A DNA stretch of 64,000 nucleotides from Spodoptera frugiperda (GCF_023101765.2 NC_064231.1:6524501-6588500), one strand, 5' to 3'; counted from the first letter of the stretch, positions 14,201 through 28,700 are shown. Translations and numbers: made by a program. The notes: generated by a model from the letters alone, not told the origin.

Positions 14201-17200
14201 AAAGCAGATGTATATTATGAGTATGCACGTAGTCGTGCAACACGGATCGTGCACCTAACTCCGGCGCCGCTGTCGCCTAAATACCGCGCGTTTCCGATTG
14301 CGAAGCGAAACTAATTCAGTTTCACACTCCTTGTCAACACGGCTGGTGAAGATAGTTTTCATGAATAGTTTCTTGTCGACACGCACTTCCATATGTAATT
14401 TAGTTATAACCACTAAATACCCCCTATTCTGTATTTACTTTTGGGCCTTTAATTTTGGTTTCGGTTGTCTTAGTTTTAACATTTCAGCAAAGAAAATAAA
14501 ATGTTTTTTCTAGGTTAAAATATTTAGAATGAAAAGTAAAATCTTTGATGTCATATAATTCCTAAAGCTTTTTACATTGGAATTAAACTAATACTATCTC
14601 ACGCAACTCAACAGCATAAAGATTATAATCTATCTCGTCGACTTATTTGTCTATAATTCCTCATATCCTGCAGTTAAAGGTTTTTAATCTGTCCAGTGAG
14701 TAGACCACCCTGTAAATATGACTAGTATCGTTACTATCAGATGATCTGAATATAAGGGAAGTGTCAGAGACGGTCTGGAGTGAGCTTAAGCTAGGCATCT
14801 TGTATTACCGTTACCGCGACGAGGCGCCAACCACCGGCCGCGGCGGGCCTACACTTCGTACGGCCATATCACAATATTATAAATTGAATACTTATCACCA
14901 TTCGAACAGCATACATGCTGCTTACCTCTGTTTATGATCAATACAATGTAACACGTCGCGCACTACCGGACTTTTAAGAAGCTGTTACAACTGAACTGAA
15001 TTTCTTACTTTATAAAGCAAATCTGACAAAACGAAAGATCAAAGTGAAACTTCGAAGTATTGACAAACCAAATCTTACTGAGAGACTTATTGACTTTAGC
15101 CGGGCTTAAGGTTAATAAAGGAAGAAGAAATCGAGAAATATGAAGTGTCTAGCGTGCATTTACTGGCGCCTCACGTCCAGGACTTCATATAAATCGTCGG
15201 CTTACGTGGGCGGAGACAATTGTCGGTACCAACTGATAAACGCTAGAGATGACCCGCGCCCTCAAGGGAAACGCTATCGTGAGAAAGTGGCTCACATAAC
15301 AGAAATCCGAAAGCTATAAAAATATTCATCTAACTACGAAAATGACACGCGATACGTGAGTCGTGCAGTTATACGAACATCGGTGAAATGTGACGGCATT
15401 TACTCGCATTCGCAATTATAATTTGCTGAAATGGCGCATGTCCCAGTTAGCATCACGTAATAGACTAATGGACACTCTTTAGTCGGTGTCTGCAAATTTT
15501 AAATTATGACGCAATCGCTTAATTTTTTAATCATTTTGCGTGATTGAAATGGATAACCGATGTTTTAGATATTATGATTATATTTTTACAAACTTTTCTT
15601 CATTTAAATCGGGATTAGCTCTGTCTGCGTGCAAACCTTCAATCATTTTCACATTCGCTTTGGCTTTCATTGAGTCGCAATCTTTCACATTACGTAACTC
15701 TTCCTGGGTTTCTTCTGTCATTAATCATATGCCGTCCTTACTAAGGCACTTGTGTTGTATATTGTTGTGGGTTGTAAGGTGCATGCATATTATTAGGTGT
15801 TTGTGTAGCTGGTATACTGTTGAGAAGCTAGCTCATAACCGCTTTTGTCACCTGCACTCAATAGATGGGCTCATTGTTTTCATTCCAACGCAGTGTAACG
15901 CGAGCTTACAGCTCACTTGCGGTCGCCGCGACCTACGCGTGCGCTCGCCGCACACTGTTCACATTCCCTATAGGTCTATACTAGCCAATGATTCCTAAAA
16001 CAGGTCTAGTAAAATATTGACATTACAAACATTATCGTTTGACCTTTATAGTTTTAAGCACCAATTCTTATAGTGGGTTTATGTTCGTGAACTCGATCAG
16101 TAAGAGAAACGGCTGGCGGCGTTTTAAATTAAGATAACAATTTTATTAGCTTCTAATTCAATTCGTGGCGTATGTTTCTTATCTTTCCACTTAAGAGACT
16201 TAGTAGCTTTCACGTTAGTTGCAACATTGCATAGACAAGAATCGGGTGGTTCTCAATCACGAGTCGTGTTTGAACTTGGCCCGTGTGCTCCGCGACACTG
16301 GGTCAACGAGGCAGGGATATTGCGGCGCACACCCATACCTACCTACATGTTCGAGCCGACGCCAGCGGCAGCGTGACAATTAATATAGTGCACCGTGCAA
16401 TAAACGCAGGCGCAACGGCGGCGTGGGTACAGCACGTAGGTACACATTATACGCATTTGACCTTGTCATATTGTCCATTACAAGATTATTTATAGACAGG
16501 AATTCATATAACTGCTACTTTTGATTAAAATTATTAAGTGCAATTGAAGAAAAACAATTTAGTTTACATTTGCTACTCAAGAGTCGCTACCGCTACGATT
16601 GGAGTTGATCGCGTTAACTACTTGAATCACTTAACCATGATCTTTGAGCCCATCTAATAAGATACCTTTTAGATTGTAAGTTAGTTGGTATATAAGTGCA
16701 AATCTATTTAATTCGCGTGAACGAAATTTAATATTAAATACGTATAGATAGAATTAGTCATGTCCATAAAAAGACTAAAATAAAAATGATAAATAGAATA
16801 ATAATAGCGCTGTGAATAATTATTGTTTAATTAATTAACAATATGTCACTATGATTTAATCCCAATTAATCATATCTTGTGCGACCATGAATAATGTTAA
16901 ACAAATGGCCAGTGAATTACTGGTTTCTTGACTAATTATGCGCAAAGCCATCCTTAAATAAATAACGCTATGAGAATAAAATATGATAGGTGCCATCATA
17001 GTACTAGTCGTAGAGAGTTTGTTGTATTACGTTACATCCTGAAGCGGGGCTCATGATTAACATCTTCCGCGAGCAGGGTCAATGCGCAGGGGTTACGGCC
17101 TGACGGGCCCTGTGACTAGACCTTCTGGAAATTTCTAATAAAACATGATTTGTGGCAATGGATTATAAACGCCGCTCCGTTGCGGTTACTCATAAAATGC

Positions 17201-17405
17201 GATATGAATTTATCGAAACTTACGTAACAGGGCAATAAGTATTATATTGTTTGCAGAGGCGTAGAAATATATGACCGGTCCTTACTTCAGAATAAGGGTC
17301 ACGATAGGAGTCACAACACAAACAAAACAGTGAACACGTTGCTACACAACAAAACAAAGTGCGATGATCTGTACGCCTAGTCAACCAATTCACTCGAAAT
17401 GGCCA
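11253..17405. other. Mostly AT-rich non-coding DNA with one dispersed repeat
   Basis: Apart from the repeat at 12660-12900 I see no gene. Local GC-rich patches (about 14800-14860, 15890-15960, 16260-16380) have no coding frame that I recognise or that continues through plausible splice sites. Confidence 0.45.
12660..12900 (-). repeat. Dispersed repeat, copy 1
   Basis: The reverse complement reads AAGGCACTTTTGAACGTTAA, TGTCTGTCTGTCGGTCAG, GTTCGTTCCAAGGTGTAGAT and GGAGAAGAACGAGTAAGAAA. The same blocks occur in the same order at 41700-41860. The encoded peptides also align (CSFQGVDSYGEERVRKS against CSFQSVASNEEERARNF), so it may derive from a LINE coding end. Confidence 0.55.
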
Positions 17406-18502
17406 TCTATATATATAAAACTCTTCCGTTACTGAGTGACTGACTGACTGACAGACAACGCACAGTCGAAACTACTGGTCGTAGACAGCTGAAATTTGGA
17501 ATGTAGGTTTCTTGGGATATGTAGGGGAGCACTAAGAAAGGATTTTTGGAAATTCAACTCCCAAGGGGGGAAAAGGGGTAAAAACGTTTCTATGAAAAAT
17601 CTTATTGAAACTTGGCATGAACACGTACATAGGCAAGTAAATATGTTTGACATTATAAGTTTTTTCAAACTACCCTCCAATCGTGATTTAGGGGTGCGAT
17701 TGGGTGACTGATTTATTAACGTACAGCCGAAACCGCTCGGTATAGGAGTCTGAGATTTTGAACAGAGGTTCCTTTAGTAACATAAGTGAGCACTAAGAAG
17801 GGATTTTTGAAATGTCAACCCCCAAGGGGGGGAAACGGGATAAACTGAGCCGGGGCTGCGGGAAAGTTCTAACGAGATACCGTGGCCCCGGAACGCAAAG
17901 GGCAACGAGGTAGGTTTTAGTCAGTAAAAGTCTGACACTCCCTTCCGTTCCACCCAGAGCGGGAGAGGTCATTTGATGATTTCCCATCCTTAAAAAAAAA
18001 GACTTTGTATGACAACTTTCAGTCGTCTCTTTAACATACATAATAACATACATAATTATGTACATACATGCATAACATTAATAACATCACGCCTTTAAAT
18101 CCCTATTTTGTGTTAACACTACCCATACAAACAGCTAAAAGGAAACAAGTGAAGAGACGAAATTTGTCCGCATCCATTTTCACCTAAATTCTTAACGTTA
18201 ATGAGATTTACTTTTTATTATCAGGTCAACCTAATAGCCTCACATGTACGTTTAACTTCGTAAGAATTTTCTTTCAACTCCTAACCGTTGAGGAGTTGTA
18301 CCTTCCATCATCAGCTCATTCACATGGGATGATGACTATCAGACGCAAATACTTAAACAGATCTATGAAATTGTCAATAACGTAATTGCCTGTAAATTTG
18401 AAGTTTGCCCTTGATTTCACTGGAATACCATCATCATTCATCATTAAAAAACGCTATATATAACCGAATTACACGTGGGCGAAGCCGCGGGCGGAAAGCT
18501 AG
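17406..18502 (+). mobile_element. Non-autonomous Helitron
   Basis: Starts TCTATATATATAAAACTC after an A and ends GCGGGCGGAAAGCTAG before a T, preceded by a small GGCGAAGCC hairpin. These are Helitron hallmarks (5' TC, 3' CTRR, insertion between A and T). Two diverged internal blocks (about 17475-17600 and 17725-17830) share the GAGCACTAAGAAGGGATTTTTG and CCCAAGGGGG segments. A SINE-like copy lies inside it. No Rep/helicase coding. Confidence 0.75.
17838..18010 (+). repeat. Moth SINE-like repeat nested in the Helitron
   Basis: Shares its core (TTTTAGTCAGTAAAAGTCTG, ACACTCCC, then GTCATTTGATGATTT) with copies at 38555-38660 and, reversed, 42960-43105. It ends in a short A-run. The family is common in noctuid-like genomes as far as I recall; its class as a SINE is inferred. 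Confidence 0.55.
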
Positions 18503-21500
18503 TTATGCAATAAAATCATTTGAATTAATCAATAGAGCAGAGTGGGTCCTGCCACTACAATCGACTAACGACACACTTCCTTCAGTTCTGCGAGTACTAC
18601 ATCGCCCTGAGATCTGCACCCGACCCGCTTGTTGTTGCAATTGAGCGCTAAACTTAACAGCGATATAAATAGAACTCGGGTTTCTCACGACACGTTATAA
18701 ATTATGCTAATATTGGAATCAATGTCAATATTACGTTTTTGGTGTTTACTGTACGCTCCATATGGGTCTTAACGACGTTCGTTCAGAAGACCACTGGCGC
18801 TGTTTAAAACGCCAATCTATAACAATAAGGTTAATGGCGATCTCATACACTTCCTTTTGATTACATCATGTTACAAAAATGAGATAAGACAACATTCTTG
18901 TGAATGAATTTTTGATAAGCCGCGATATTATACGAATACCTACGGTACGTCATAATATTTTTGCAAAACGGGATTTTTGGTATCATATTTTTTGTGGCGT
19001 AGATCGTTTATACATATTGTTATTAACAACATATGTTTCGGATGATGTTTTATTAACAATAATAAGACTATTATAATTATGATGTAGGTAAATATTAAGG
19101 CGAGTATTGATAATGTAGTGTGGCATTCAGATGTGTGCATAATAGTATGTAACACATATTCTAAGAATAGGTATCACCTGTTTGTATAAAGTAGTGTTTC
19201 TAAACATGTGTGTAGAGCTGTTAACCTGTGCTCTGTAGGTACTGGGTAGTCGAGGATCGAGGACGCTAACCAAACGCTAACGATGTTTACAAAATTGATC
19301 ACGTACTTACTAACACTCAGAAACTCTGCGAACGCCTAGCAACGTTGATAAAGTTACTTTTTAATTAGATTGATTTATTATTGTTATGGGAGTTACCGCT
19401 CTATGTGACGTCGCATTTTTCTAAATATGTAAACAAACCTTGAAATATTTGACAGCGCACAGCTGATATAAATTATGTATCTCGTGATATTAACTTCTGT
19501 TTTATACTTTGACTCGTAAATGTAATTTATATTTTAACAATAATCGTGATTTTAGACTTGTAATATTGTGGCCAGGTACAGAGAGATACTAGCAGTATAA
19601 TCTGAACTGCGATCCCCAAGCTGTCTGTCAATCCAAGGGATTATTGATTATGGCAAACTTTAAAGAAAGAGGTTCTAATTCAGCGTTGGGCATACTCAAG
19701 TTGATGATGATAATAATAATTTTATGACAGCTTGCAGACTTCAAATGGTGCCAACTGCCAACTCTCAAATGCACATACAAACTATTGTGTAATTAGGAAT
19801 GGAATGTTTGTTGTGCCGCATATTTTAAAAGTAAACATAACTTTCAAATGTGCAACGACTTTATGAAATACGAAACATTGGCCAACTAATTAAAATAATT
19901 TGTGTGAACGTAATATAGTCTGTAGATCGATAGGGCAGAGTGCAATTTTCGTTACTAATTTAAGTACCTACAGAATGTTCAGTATTTTGCTAAGTACTTA
20001 CACTTAAAAACGCCGAAAAGAGGACAAATTTTGCTGGGATATTATTTGTATCGGATTATTTATAAATCTGATTAAAAGTATGATATATGACAATAATAAT
20101 GATAGAACTTCTATACAGATCTCGGTGTTGTTAACAATTTGTGAACACACGTAGTAACGAGCCACATACATATTTGATGTCACTCAATCTAAAGTTCATA
20201 ATTGCATCATTACACATGCAACAATTATCTGCAGATATAATTAGAGCTTAAAGAGCATTTGATTTAAACAACACCATTATAAATGTTACTGCTATAATGA
20301 AACGTAAAATCAGCAAGACACGTTTGACCTAGTATTCTTGCATCTTGCACCTTGAGACGTACGTAGGCTGCAATACAATACAGCACATATTTCCTTGAAG
20401 AAAGCAAAAACAATTCAGCAATAGTAAATATGTAAACAAATGCACCTGCACTGTTGAGTTTTCTATTCAGCTGATCAGGTCAACTCATCCAATGAGGAAG
20501 CACATACACTGCGAAAGATGCACTGGTTCCTGTCAAATTGATCTCCAAACAAATCGAGAATGTCAATAAATATGTATGTGTCGTGTATGCTCTCGCGCAC
20601 CGGCTTGGGATCGCAGGCGACACGCGCTCCCCGTAACGGACAATCAGTAACTGAACGTTTCGTTGAGTCGGACCAGTTATTATGCGCCCACTGATGCCAT
20701 CAATAACTTCACAAACACGTGGGTCCGGCTACGTCGGGCACACGACGTGATATCACACATGCACGGTAACACGGCTCGGTTATCGGTGCATCGCCTGTAA
20801 AAAGCTCATGATTCATCAGAATTAGGTTTCGCTCGTGACATCACCATGCTATGCGAGTAATGTAAACAATATGAGCTCGAGTGCCGGCAGTCGATCTGGC
20901 TCAGCAGGTTCGTGTACCAGCACACCATGTATCATGTACATACATTATATGCGTTATAATAATATAGTGTACTCGTAAATATTTGTCTCTGTCAAGCTAT
21001 ATATGTGAAAATTTATTAAGATATAAATAGAGTGTTGTGATAATGGTGGTGTGATATAACACATCAACAGTAAATTTTAAATGACTTGTTTAAATTTAAA
21101 ATGTAGACGATATTTTTCAAGTACAGAAAAATATATGCTTCGTTGGTTTAGCAACCACAATAGGTGACTAAGCATGAGATCAGACAAAAGTTATTGCTTT
21201 TTTAACCCGACTTTTGTATTATGGAAACTAGATTATGCGTTGTGTAAAAGTGAGATCACTATACTTCCAAAACAATGATCAACAATCGTATATCAGTATT
21301 TTTATTTTTCACGTGATTTTATTTGACGATAAATCTAAAGATCTGTATATCTTTGCCCATAAATACACCATCCAATATATTTTTTCTTACCAAGAACATT
21401 TTATAAAAATTTCTCCCGTCCCACAAATCTAATTTGTAATAGAGAGCGCCATGTACCCAGCTCTACATAAACAAACTAAATTATTGTACTAATAACTTTG

Positions 21501-22764
21501 GGCGGAGTAGGAAGGAAACTTAATTAAAAAGTTGTTTATAGAAAGTTGTTCTATTACTCTGCCCATATTTTCCTTATGTAGTCACTAACCCTCCCTTATA
21601 CGCCGGTCTACTTGAAAAGCAAACGATAAGGCATTCTAACAAGCACCTAATATACACGTAATCAATTCAAAAATTAAGTTATTCTTTACTTCAAAACAAG
21701 GCCAGTGCTATAAATTTTGTATGGGCGTAATAATTATATCATTATTGAAATTATATAATTGTAGTACAAGGAATCAATAAATAAATTAAGACAGCCATTA
21801 TTTTAACAGCTGTGTTAATGCGTTTACCCATAAAAGGAGGCCCAGGTAGCTTTAGTACGGGTTGAGTCAGCTCTAATAAAGATTTATTCTTGTGTCCCTT
21901 CTTGACAACACTTAATAAAATAATGTAACTGACGATTAAGGGCCTTATCACACGAGCGTGCGAGACGTAGGCGTTTTTGAAAGCTTTGGCTGACTACACA
22001 CTTAGACACAGGTTATTTCCTTTCCCTTTAATTAATTTAAATGATAATAAATTTTGTGTATTATTGAATAGTGTTATGGCTAAAGTGTCGGGAAACATAT
22101 TGTATTTACTAACTTTATGGGTACGATGTATTATAAAAGTTAACCACAATTAGTATGAAAAAAAAAGGTAGACGAAGTGTTGTTGATCTACCCAAAAATT
22201 TTAAGAGGAAAATAAACTCTGAAATTAAAATCCGGAATAAAAGCATAATCAAGTAACTAAGTAACACTGTTTTAGCTTACAAGCATGCAAAAATGTATGC
22301 GAACAAACAAATCCGTCTTTGCTAGAAACGCAAGTTTACCTAGATTTCTAAACTAATGTCAGACAATAAGTAAATAATATACAAAATGACTGGACTTTAC
22401 CTATATAGAGGTAACACTAAGGTGCAATGTAACAGCACACACGATTTCACTATTCTTAGTTTCGTAAGCAAAACGCGCGGTATCCGCAAATCCGCATAAC
22501 ATCGTCCGTGTGGCACCGCTCTTACAAACGGTTACTTCTGCTCCGAAATTGAGAAAAACATTGACAATATCATGTGTTTCTGCTTCCTCTAGATACAAAA
22601 GACAAACATTTGAAGATGAAAGAGTAAGGGAACGTAGCAATTGTTTATTTTCCCGTGAAAAATGTCTGTAGGAAGTTCGTAATTGTGATAGAACACGGAG
22701 CCGGCGTGATCTTCGAACACAATGCTTCGACACACAGACAAACTCTGTTTACAATTCCCCAACG
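18503..22764. other. AT-rich non-coding DNA with a GC-richer patch
   Basis: Nothing recognisable as a gene. About 20590-20920 is richer in GC and CpG and could be regulatory. The minus-strand frame 22401-22733 (110 codons), next to the LINE tail, matches nothing I know. Confidence 0.45.
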
Positions 22765-22929
22765 TAGAAATAGAAATAGAAATAGAAATCATTTATTTGC
22801 ATAAAATGTAGGTACAGATATGATGTTATTTAGGTATGTATAGTCCCGATACATTTTGCCTTACGGCGTGCAAAATTATTAACTTATGAATACATTGCCA
22901 AGTTGCTACAAATCCAGTTAACATTTTTA

Positions 22930-23425
22930 TAATTATATTAAATTACGTATGATACAACTCAACCTAACGTAATCATCACTATGATAGACAAAAAACAAAG
23001 TATATGTATTTAAAGGCACAAAAAACACCAAAAAAAAAAAAAAAAAAAAACCAATATAAATTACCATAGCATAATAATTTAGAGTTAGGCACACACATAC
23101 AATTCGACATAGAGTTACATTATTTACAATCAGCATTTAATAATTATTATTATAATAGAAAAAAAAATATATATAGGTATTACTGGCACAAAACATTTAA
23201 GAGAAAAACTAATATCAATTACCATAATATAATAATTCAGTGTAAGGCACACACATACAAATCGACATAGAATTACAATTTACAATCAATCACCTATTGC
23301 ATCTAATAATAATAATGTTTATTATATCAAATATATATACAGGTAATACTGGCACAAAAACACAAGTATTTAAAACTAATATTAATTATCATAGCATAAT
23401 AATTCATAGTTAGGCACAATCCAAG
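22930..23425 (-). repeat. Repeated units in the LINE 3' UTR
   Basis: Three diverged copies of a unit of about 180 bp, each with the plus-strand core CATAGCATAATAATT then AGTTAGGCAC. Cores lie at about 23065, 23225 and 23390. A 20-nt A-run sits at 23031-23050. Confidence 0.65.
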
Positions 23426-23454
23426 TAACACAGAAATAATTTTAACATCAGAAA

Positions 23455-25256
23455 TTAACAGAAACTTTCATCATCAAAAAACTCTTTAAGCGAGTAGTAA
23501 TTCTTATCTAATAACCACTTTGTCAGCTGTTTTTTAAAAACTGTAAAAGGTAATTCTTTTAAATGTTTAGATAATCTGTTATATATGAGAGGACCCATAG
23601 AAAAAATACTATTTTTTAGTAAAGATGTTTTATAATCACCTGTATGTAGTTGACTTTTATATTGTGATCTCATTGGTCCTTTGCGCATTCTTACATCCTC
23701 CATTTTTGTAAACAATTGACTGTTCATCTTAACGAATAGGGCAACTTCAAGTATGTACAAAGAAGTTAATGTTAAAATGCCTAGTGATTTAAAAATAGGT
23801 TTACAACTTTCCATCGGTTTCAGTCCTGTCATTGATCGAAGACAACGTTTTTGGGCCCTAAATATTCTTTCTCTTTCACTACAGTTACCCCAAAAAATGA
23901 CACCGAACCTCAGTAATGAAGCAACTAAACCGTGATATGCTGTCACTAACGTGTTCATATTTAACTTTTTTGAGAGGTTATGGAGAATATATGCGGTTTT
24001 GCTCAATTTTTGGCATAAAATTTCAGCATGACCTTTCCATGTCAATTTATCATCAATATATACTCCCAAAAATTTTGTAACTAAGGTGGTATCTACTGTT
24101 TCGTTCTTATATTTAGTTATAATATTATTAGGCATTAGTCGTTGATAAAAATGCATTACTTTTGTTTTTTGTAGATTCAAAATAAGATTATTTTTGTTAA
24201 GCCAATCTATTATTTCTTCAAGTGTATTATTTATATCTTTTTCGTATTGAGTTTTATTTTTACATTCAATTATAGCTGTGCTGTCGTCAGCGAATAAAGT
24301 CATTGGATGATGTACTTGACGAGGTAGGTCGTTGATATAGAGCAGAAACAACAATGGTCCAAGCACGCTTCCTTGCGGAACTCCAAATTTAGTTATTCTG
24401 CAGTCGGAGAGATATTTAATTTCGCGTTTAGTTTTAGGACATATTCTCGATATTTCTGTAAATTGTTTACGATCCGTAAGATAAGACTTTATTAGATTTA
24501 AGATATTGCCTCGTACACCGTAGTGACTTAGTTTATTTAATAAGATGTCATGTCTAACATAATCGAATGCCTTCGTCATGTCTGTGAATACTGCGCATAC
24601 AGGATTCTTTTTATCCACATTATCCATGATCACCTTTAAGAGATCAAATATTGCCATGTTAATATTTTTGTTTTTTCGAAAGCCCTTCTGCTCTTCGCAC
24701 AAAATATTATTTTTTGTTACAAATGTATAAATAGACTCATAAATAACCTTCTCGAAAATCTTAGAAAACACCGAAATTAAAGCCACTGGTCTATAATTCG
24801 TCATGTCTTCCTTATTGTTTTTCTTATGTAATGGTTTTATTATTGTCGTTTTCAATTTATCGGGGTATATGCCAGAACTTATACATGTATTTATGATATG
24901 TGTCAATGGTTTAGCTATGACTTCAGATACAAATTTAATCACCGAGGTGGAAACTTCATCGAATCCAAAGCTATTTTTATTTTTTAAGTGTTTTATAATT
25001 CGTAGGATATCTTGGGGTATTGCTGGAGACATAAATAAAGAGTTTCCGACTTGAGGACTACCACCATTATTTCCGGAATATTTACTATTGTTATTTTGTA
25101 TCTGGTCAACGAAAAAATCATTAAAACAATCAGCAACTTGCTTAGGATCCGTAACTAATTTATCTATTTTATTTATTTGTAATATTGGTTCTTTCAGTCG
25201 ACTGTTGTTATTAATTATCTGCCAGGACGTCTTAACTTTGTTTTGGGAACAGTTAA
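23455..25256 (-). pseudogene. Reverse transcriptase of the truncated LINE
   Basis: Open from about 25240 to its stop at 23455. RT blocks in order: NYRPVALISVFSKIFEKVI, AVFTDMTKAFDYVRHDILL, FGVPQGSVLGPLLFLLYIND, the catalytic FADD (MTLFADDSTAI), then FLGVYIDDKLTWKGH and a C-terminal YNRLSKHLKELPFTVFKKQL. These place it in the Jockey/CR1 assemblage. All catalytic boxes are present, but the upstream frame is broken, so it is not a working ORF2. Confidence 0.85.
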
Positions 25257-25745
25257 TTAGGTGATTATTTTGCGCTTTTTGCGTGAGATTGATAATTTTT
25301 TCAGAATCCGTGAATAATTTTTAAATGTATTTTTACTTTCAAATGATGGTGCTATTCTATACTGCCAAAGTAGTTTTCTTTTTTTCCGGCAGCAAATTCT
25401 AATTCCCCGCGAAATCCACTTAACTTTTTTATTGGATTTAATATTGATTAATCGATGTGGAATGCATAAGTCATAGAATAAGCGAAACAGTTCAATAAAC
25501 CTATCGTATGCCTCGTTAGGGTTATCCGTTTCGAATACTTCTGAAAAAGACAGACATTCAAGGTGCTTTTTAAATAAAGTTAAATTTTCAATGGACAAGT
25601 CCCGCCTCTGAATGCGCCAAGAATTCAGCATGCATGTCTTTTTTACTTGAATTTTTAGAATTTGAGCCGTGTGGTCTGACAATGCAAAGTCTATTACTTT
25701 ACTCTCACATTTTTGTTTGGAATTGTGAGCAAAATTATTTCGTAT
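25257..25745 (-). pseudogene. Endonuclease C-terminus and linker of the LINE
   Basis: Begins mid-domain with VIDFALSDHTAQILKI, the end of an APE-type endonuclease, followed by a linker (NPNEAYDRFIELFRLFYD, KKVKWISRGIRICCRKKRKL) typical of the stretch before RT in these elements. It stops at 25257, where the reading shifts frame into the RT part. Confidence 0.7.
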
Positions 25746-28700
25746 TAGTGTCCGTCCCCTTTGTACGTACCTATGTCTTTTAGTAGATTAGGTAAGGTCA
25801 GTCTTTGGATAATAATTATATTTTATCATAGGTCAAGTAACTATATCACATTGATAAACACGATGTATATCAGAAAACATTACACGATCATTAATTAGTA
25901 TCATAATTGTTGTTCAATAGCATGAAAATTAAATACACAAACATTAACCACAAAGATATGTAGTACCAATTACAAATTACAAGTAACAATTAAATATTTC
26001 AGAAACTGAGTCACCAATATAGCCATGTGAACACATCTGCCAACACTTAGTAATATGATTTATTCGAGTATGAAGAGCCGAGTAAATAAACTTCTCTGCG
26101 TTCTATAGACCTTTCACAGCAATTAAAATTCAAATCAGGTGGTAAGATGTTAGATAAGGTCAGGTTAAATCAGAATCATTGGCATCGTGTCTCAGTCGCC
26201 GCCACATGAAAGGGCCGACCACACTGACTTGAATATGAGTATCTAATTTTCTAAACCTGATCAATTCTTACGCTTTCAAAGAATTTACGCAGTCGTATGG
26301 ATAAAGTGATTCCTGTATCGAATAAGCGATACTTCATGTTTGAGTTATTTTGGGTACCTAATGTGATTAGGGATTTTCTTCAAGAGCATCCATCTTGAGT
26401 CACAGTACTTCATATACTTGATTCGTATTCATATTGCGAACTCTTTCGCAATGATTGAAAGTGGACTATTCTAGATGAATCTTTCCAAGATGCGTGAGAA
26501 ATTTCTAGAAAATTATACTCTTATACATACATATATTACATAAAAAGTAGTAGGTATCCCTGCGGTAAAAATTGATACTGATGAGGTCCCTAGAGAAACG
26601 TAATAGGTATTTTTAGAGCATGTTTATCAATTTTCTTTTTCTATTTTACGTATAAACCAATAAGCGACTTAACATATTCCGCTTAAAATTGACAATAGCC
26701 GCATACTGGGACATTGTAGTCAGTCTTCACTAAAACATGAAACATTAGTAGATCTCGTACCTTTACTATGAAGTGCAGCACATACCTTTAGATAACGTAA
26801 TTCTTACTATAAATTAACGAAGACCTACTGAACGCCCTACTCTACTACTTCACTCAACTATGTAGAGCACTGCACATCAAGCTACCCCAACCTGTTCAAT
26901 ATCTGTAGTCGGTTTTCAATTCTACTACCAAGTTATAAGGTTGAAAATCTATTAATGTTATGCTGGCAGCCGTACATAGTTAATTACGTGCAATTTATCA
27001 AAGGGCTCAATAACTCTCGATGCGTGTAGTACGCGTTGTTTGTAGTCGCGAGCTATCTCTTATCAATTTGGGTCGAGACAAGTTGTTGCAATGTTTCCTC
27101 CTTCGTGAGTACCTTTATGGATCCTTGTGTTAATGCCAACAAAAGGATCCGAAGAAAGTGGGTCAGTTTTGAAGCTCTTGTCTTTAAAGAACAGATTTGA
27201 GAGTGTCTATGTGTTTCGGTACTTAAGTAGGTCACACGATCGTTAAAGTAGGAAGATCCTGCCCGAGTGGACCACAAAATTGTGATTCGGTTAGGTAACG
27301 TCTTAAAAATGTGTTTCTTACCTTTTAGTTAGGAGTTGTTTTATACCTTTTTTGGCGTTAAACTCTACTGGAATTTATAACTTTTATCTCTTGGGAAATA
27401 GTGTAAGCTATAAGCAACTACTTACTAAAATTTGTTTGTAAATCATAATTCAGAAATATATGTTAATCCTATATATGTATGTAGATTCTAGATACTACCA
27501 GAAAATCTCATTTAAGATCTGGTTGATTACTTGATGAGCTGTCGACGTAAATGCCTTACAATTTACATTGACATCACTTCGGTCTCATTAGGGAAGCATT
27601 GAGGATTGACAAATTGACTAAACCAAATCTTGATACAGCACTCACGAGCGTGAGTACTTTACCTAAATTTTCCTGGAATAATTTGGTACAACACTACTAT
27701 AGATCGAATTTAAGACGGTTGCCCTACATAATAATTCTCCAATTTACTGAAGTGTTTGTTTTACTGCTGGCTCGGATATTATTCAACGTAATAATTTCAG
27801 TAGCGTTATATACGTAGGTACGTACAAAATATGCCGCCATTTTGAACCAACAACACAATTAAGTAAAGTTCGCGTTTATTGTTTGCGTTTTATTTCACCA
27901 ACGTTACGGCACTTTTATGGCATCTATGACGCATCGTGGCAGGTGACGGGAGCCTATTAATCTCGGATATAAGTTGATTACCATCACCATTGGTACTTCA
28001 ATCGTTCCATTCAGTTCGTTTCCGTTCCAATAGCTTTCACGTCAATACCAGAAAATGTTATGACTTGTCGATATTTAACGACTCCTGGCATGACAATTTT
28101 AGATCTTTGCTGCCAAAATACGGGGTTTCCAGGATATAGCTAAATATTCATTTCAAAGTCCCATGGTATGACTAAGTACTTCTTATTTCTAAGTATTTCT
28201 GGACTTGACATTCGCAAACAAACCAACCATTGTGATTACAGGGATTAATTCCACGAGAAGTCGTAACTGTTCACGGAATATTGGTTGGTTTATACATTTT
28301 GAGCATGTAGAGTTTGAATAACTTCGCAAATGTTCTATACCTACTATTATTTTTTTCAATGACAATTTTAATTAAAAATTGCATTTATAATTATTTCCTT
28401 TTTCTTACATCAGGTTCAATGCAAATCGATTCCTCAGTACATAGCTAAGCCTTATGAACCGTTATCGTTTTCCATTTAATAAAAATGCGTAATGCATAAA
28501 TAATGCACGCACTAGCCAGGCCAGGAAAATGACACTTATTTTAATTGAACTATGTGCTATTAATTTATCTTTATTGCTGTTATAATTTCCTGTTGAATTA
28601 ATACTAAGAGCGATTTCCATTCATTACCTTTGAGAATACAAACTTGTCGACTTATGAATGGGTGTTTGGGCACATACTATTGTATATCTACATATCACAC

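Larger units (their letters stand above)
22765..25745 (-). mobile_element. 5'-truncated Jockey/CR1-type non-LTR retrotransposon
   Basis: Minus strand, about 3 kb. It begins inside the endonuclease end (SDHTAQ) at about 25745 and runs through reverse transcriptase. It then passes a 3' UTR of repeated units and ends in a (TTTCTA)n tail at 22765-22790. No LTRs. A 5' truncation with a microsatellite 3' tail is typical of target-primed insertion. The coding part is split by a frame break near 25257. Confidence 0.85.

Noticed and set aside
15540..15998. 152-codon plus-strand open frame
   Set aside because: No recognisable domain. It looks like non-coding DNA; not enough to call a gene.
22401..22733. 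110-codon minus-strand frame next to the LINE tail, considered as TIMP
   Set aside because: It lacks the N-terminal Cys-x-Cys and the cysteine spacing of TIMP. No other family fits.
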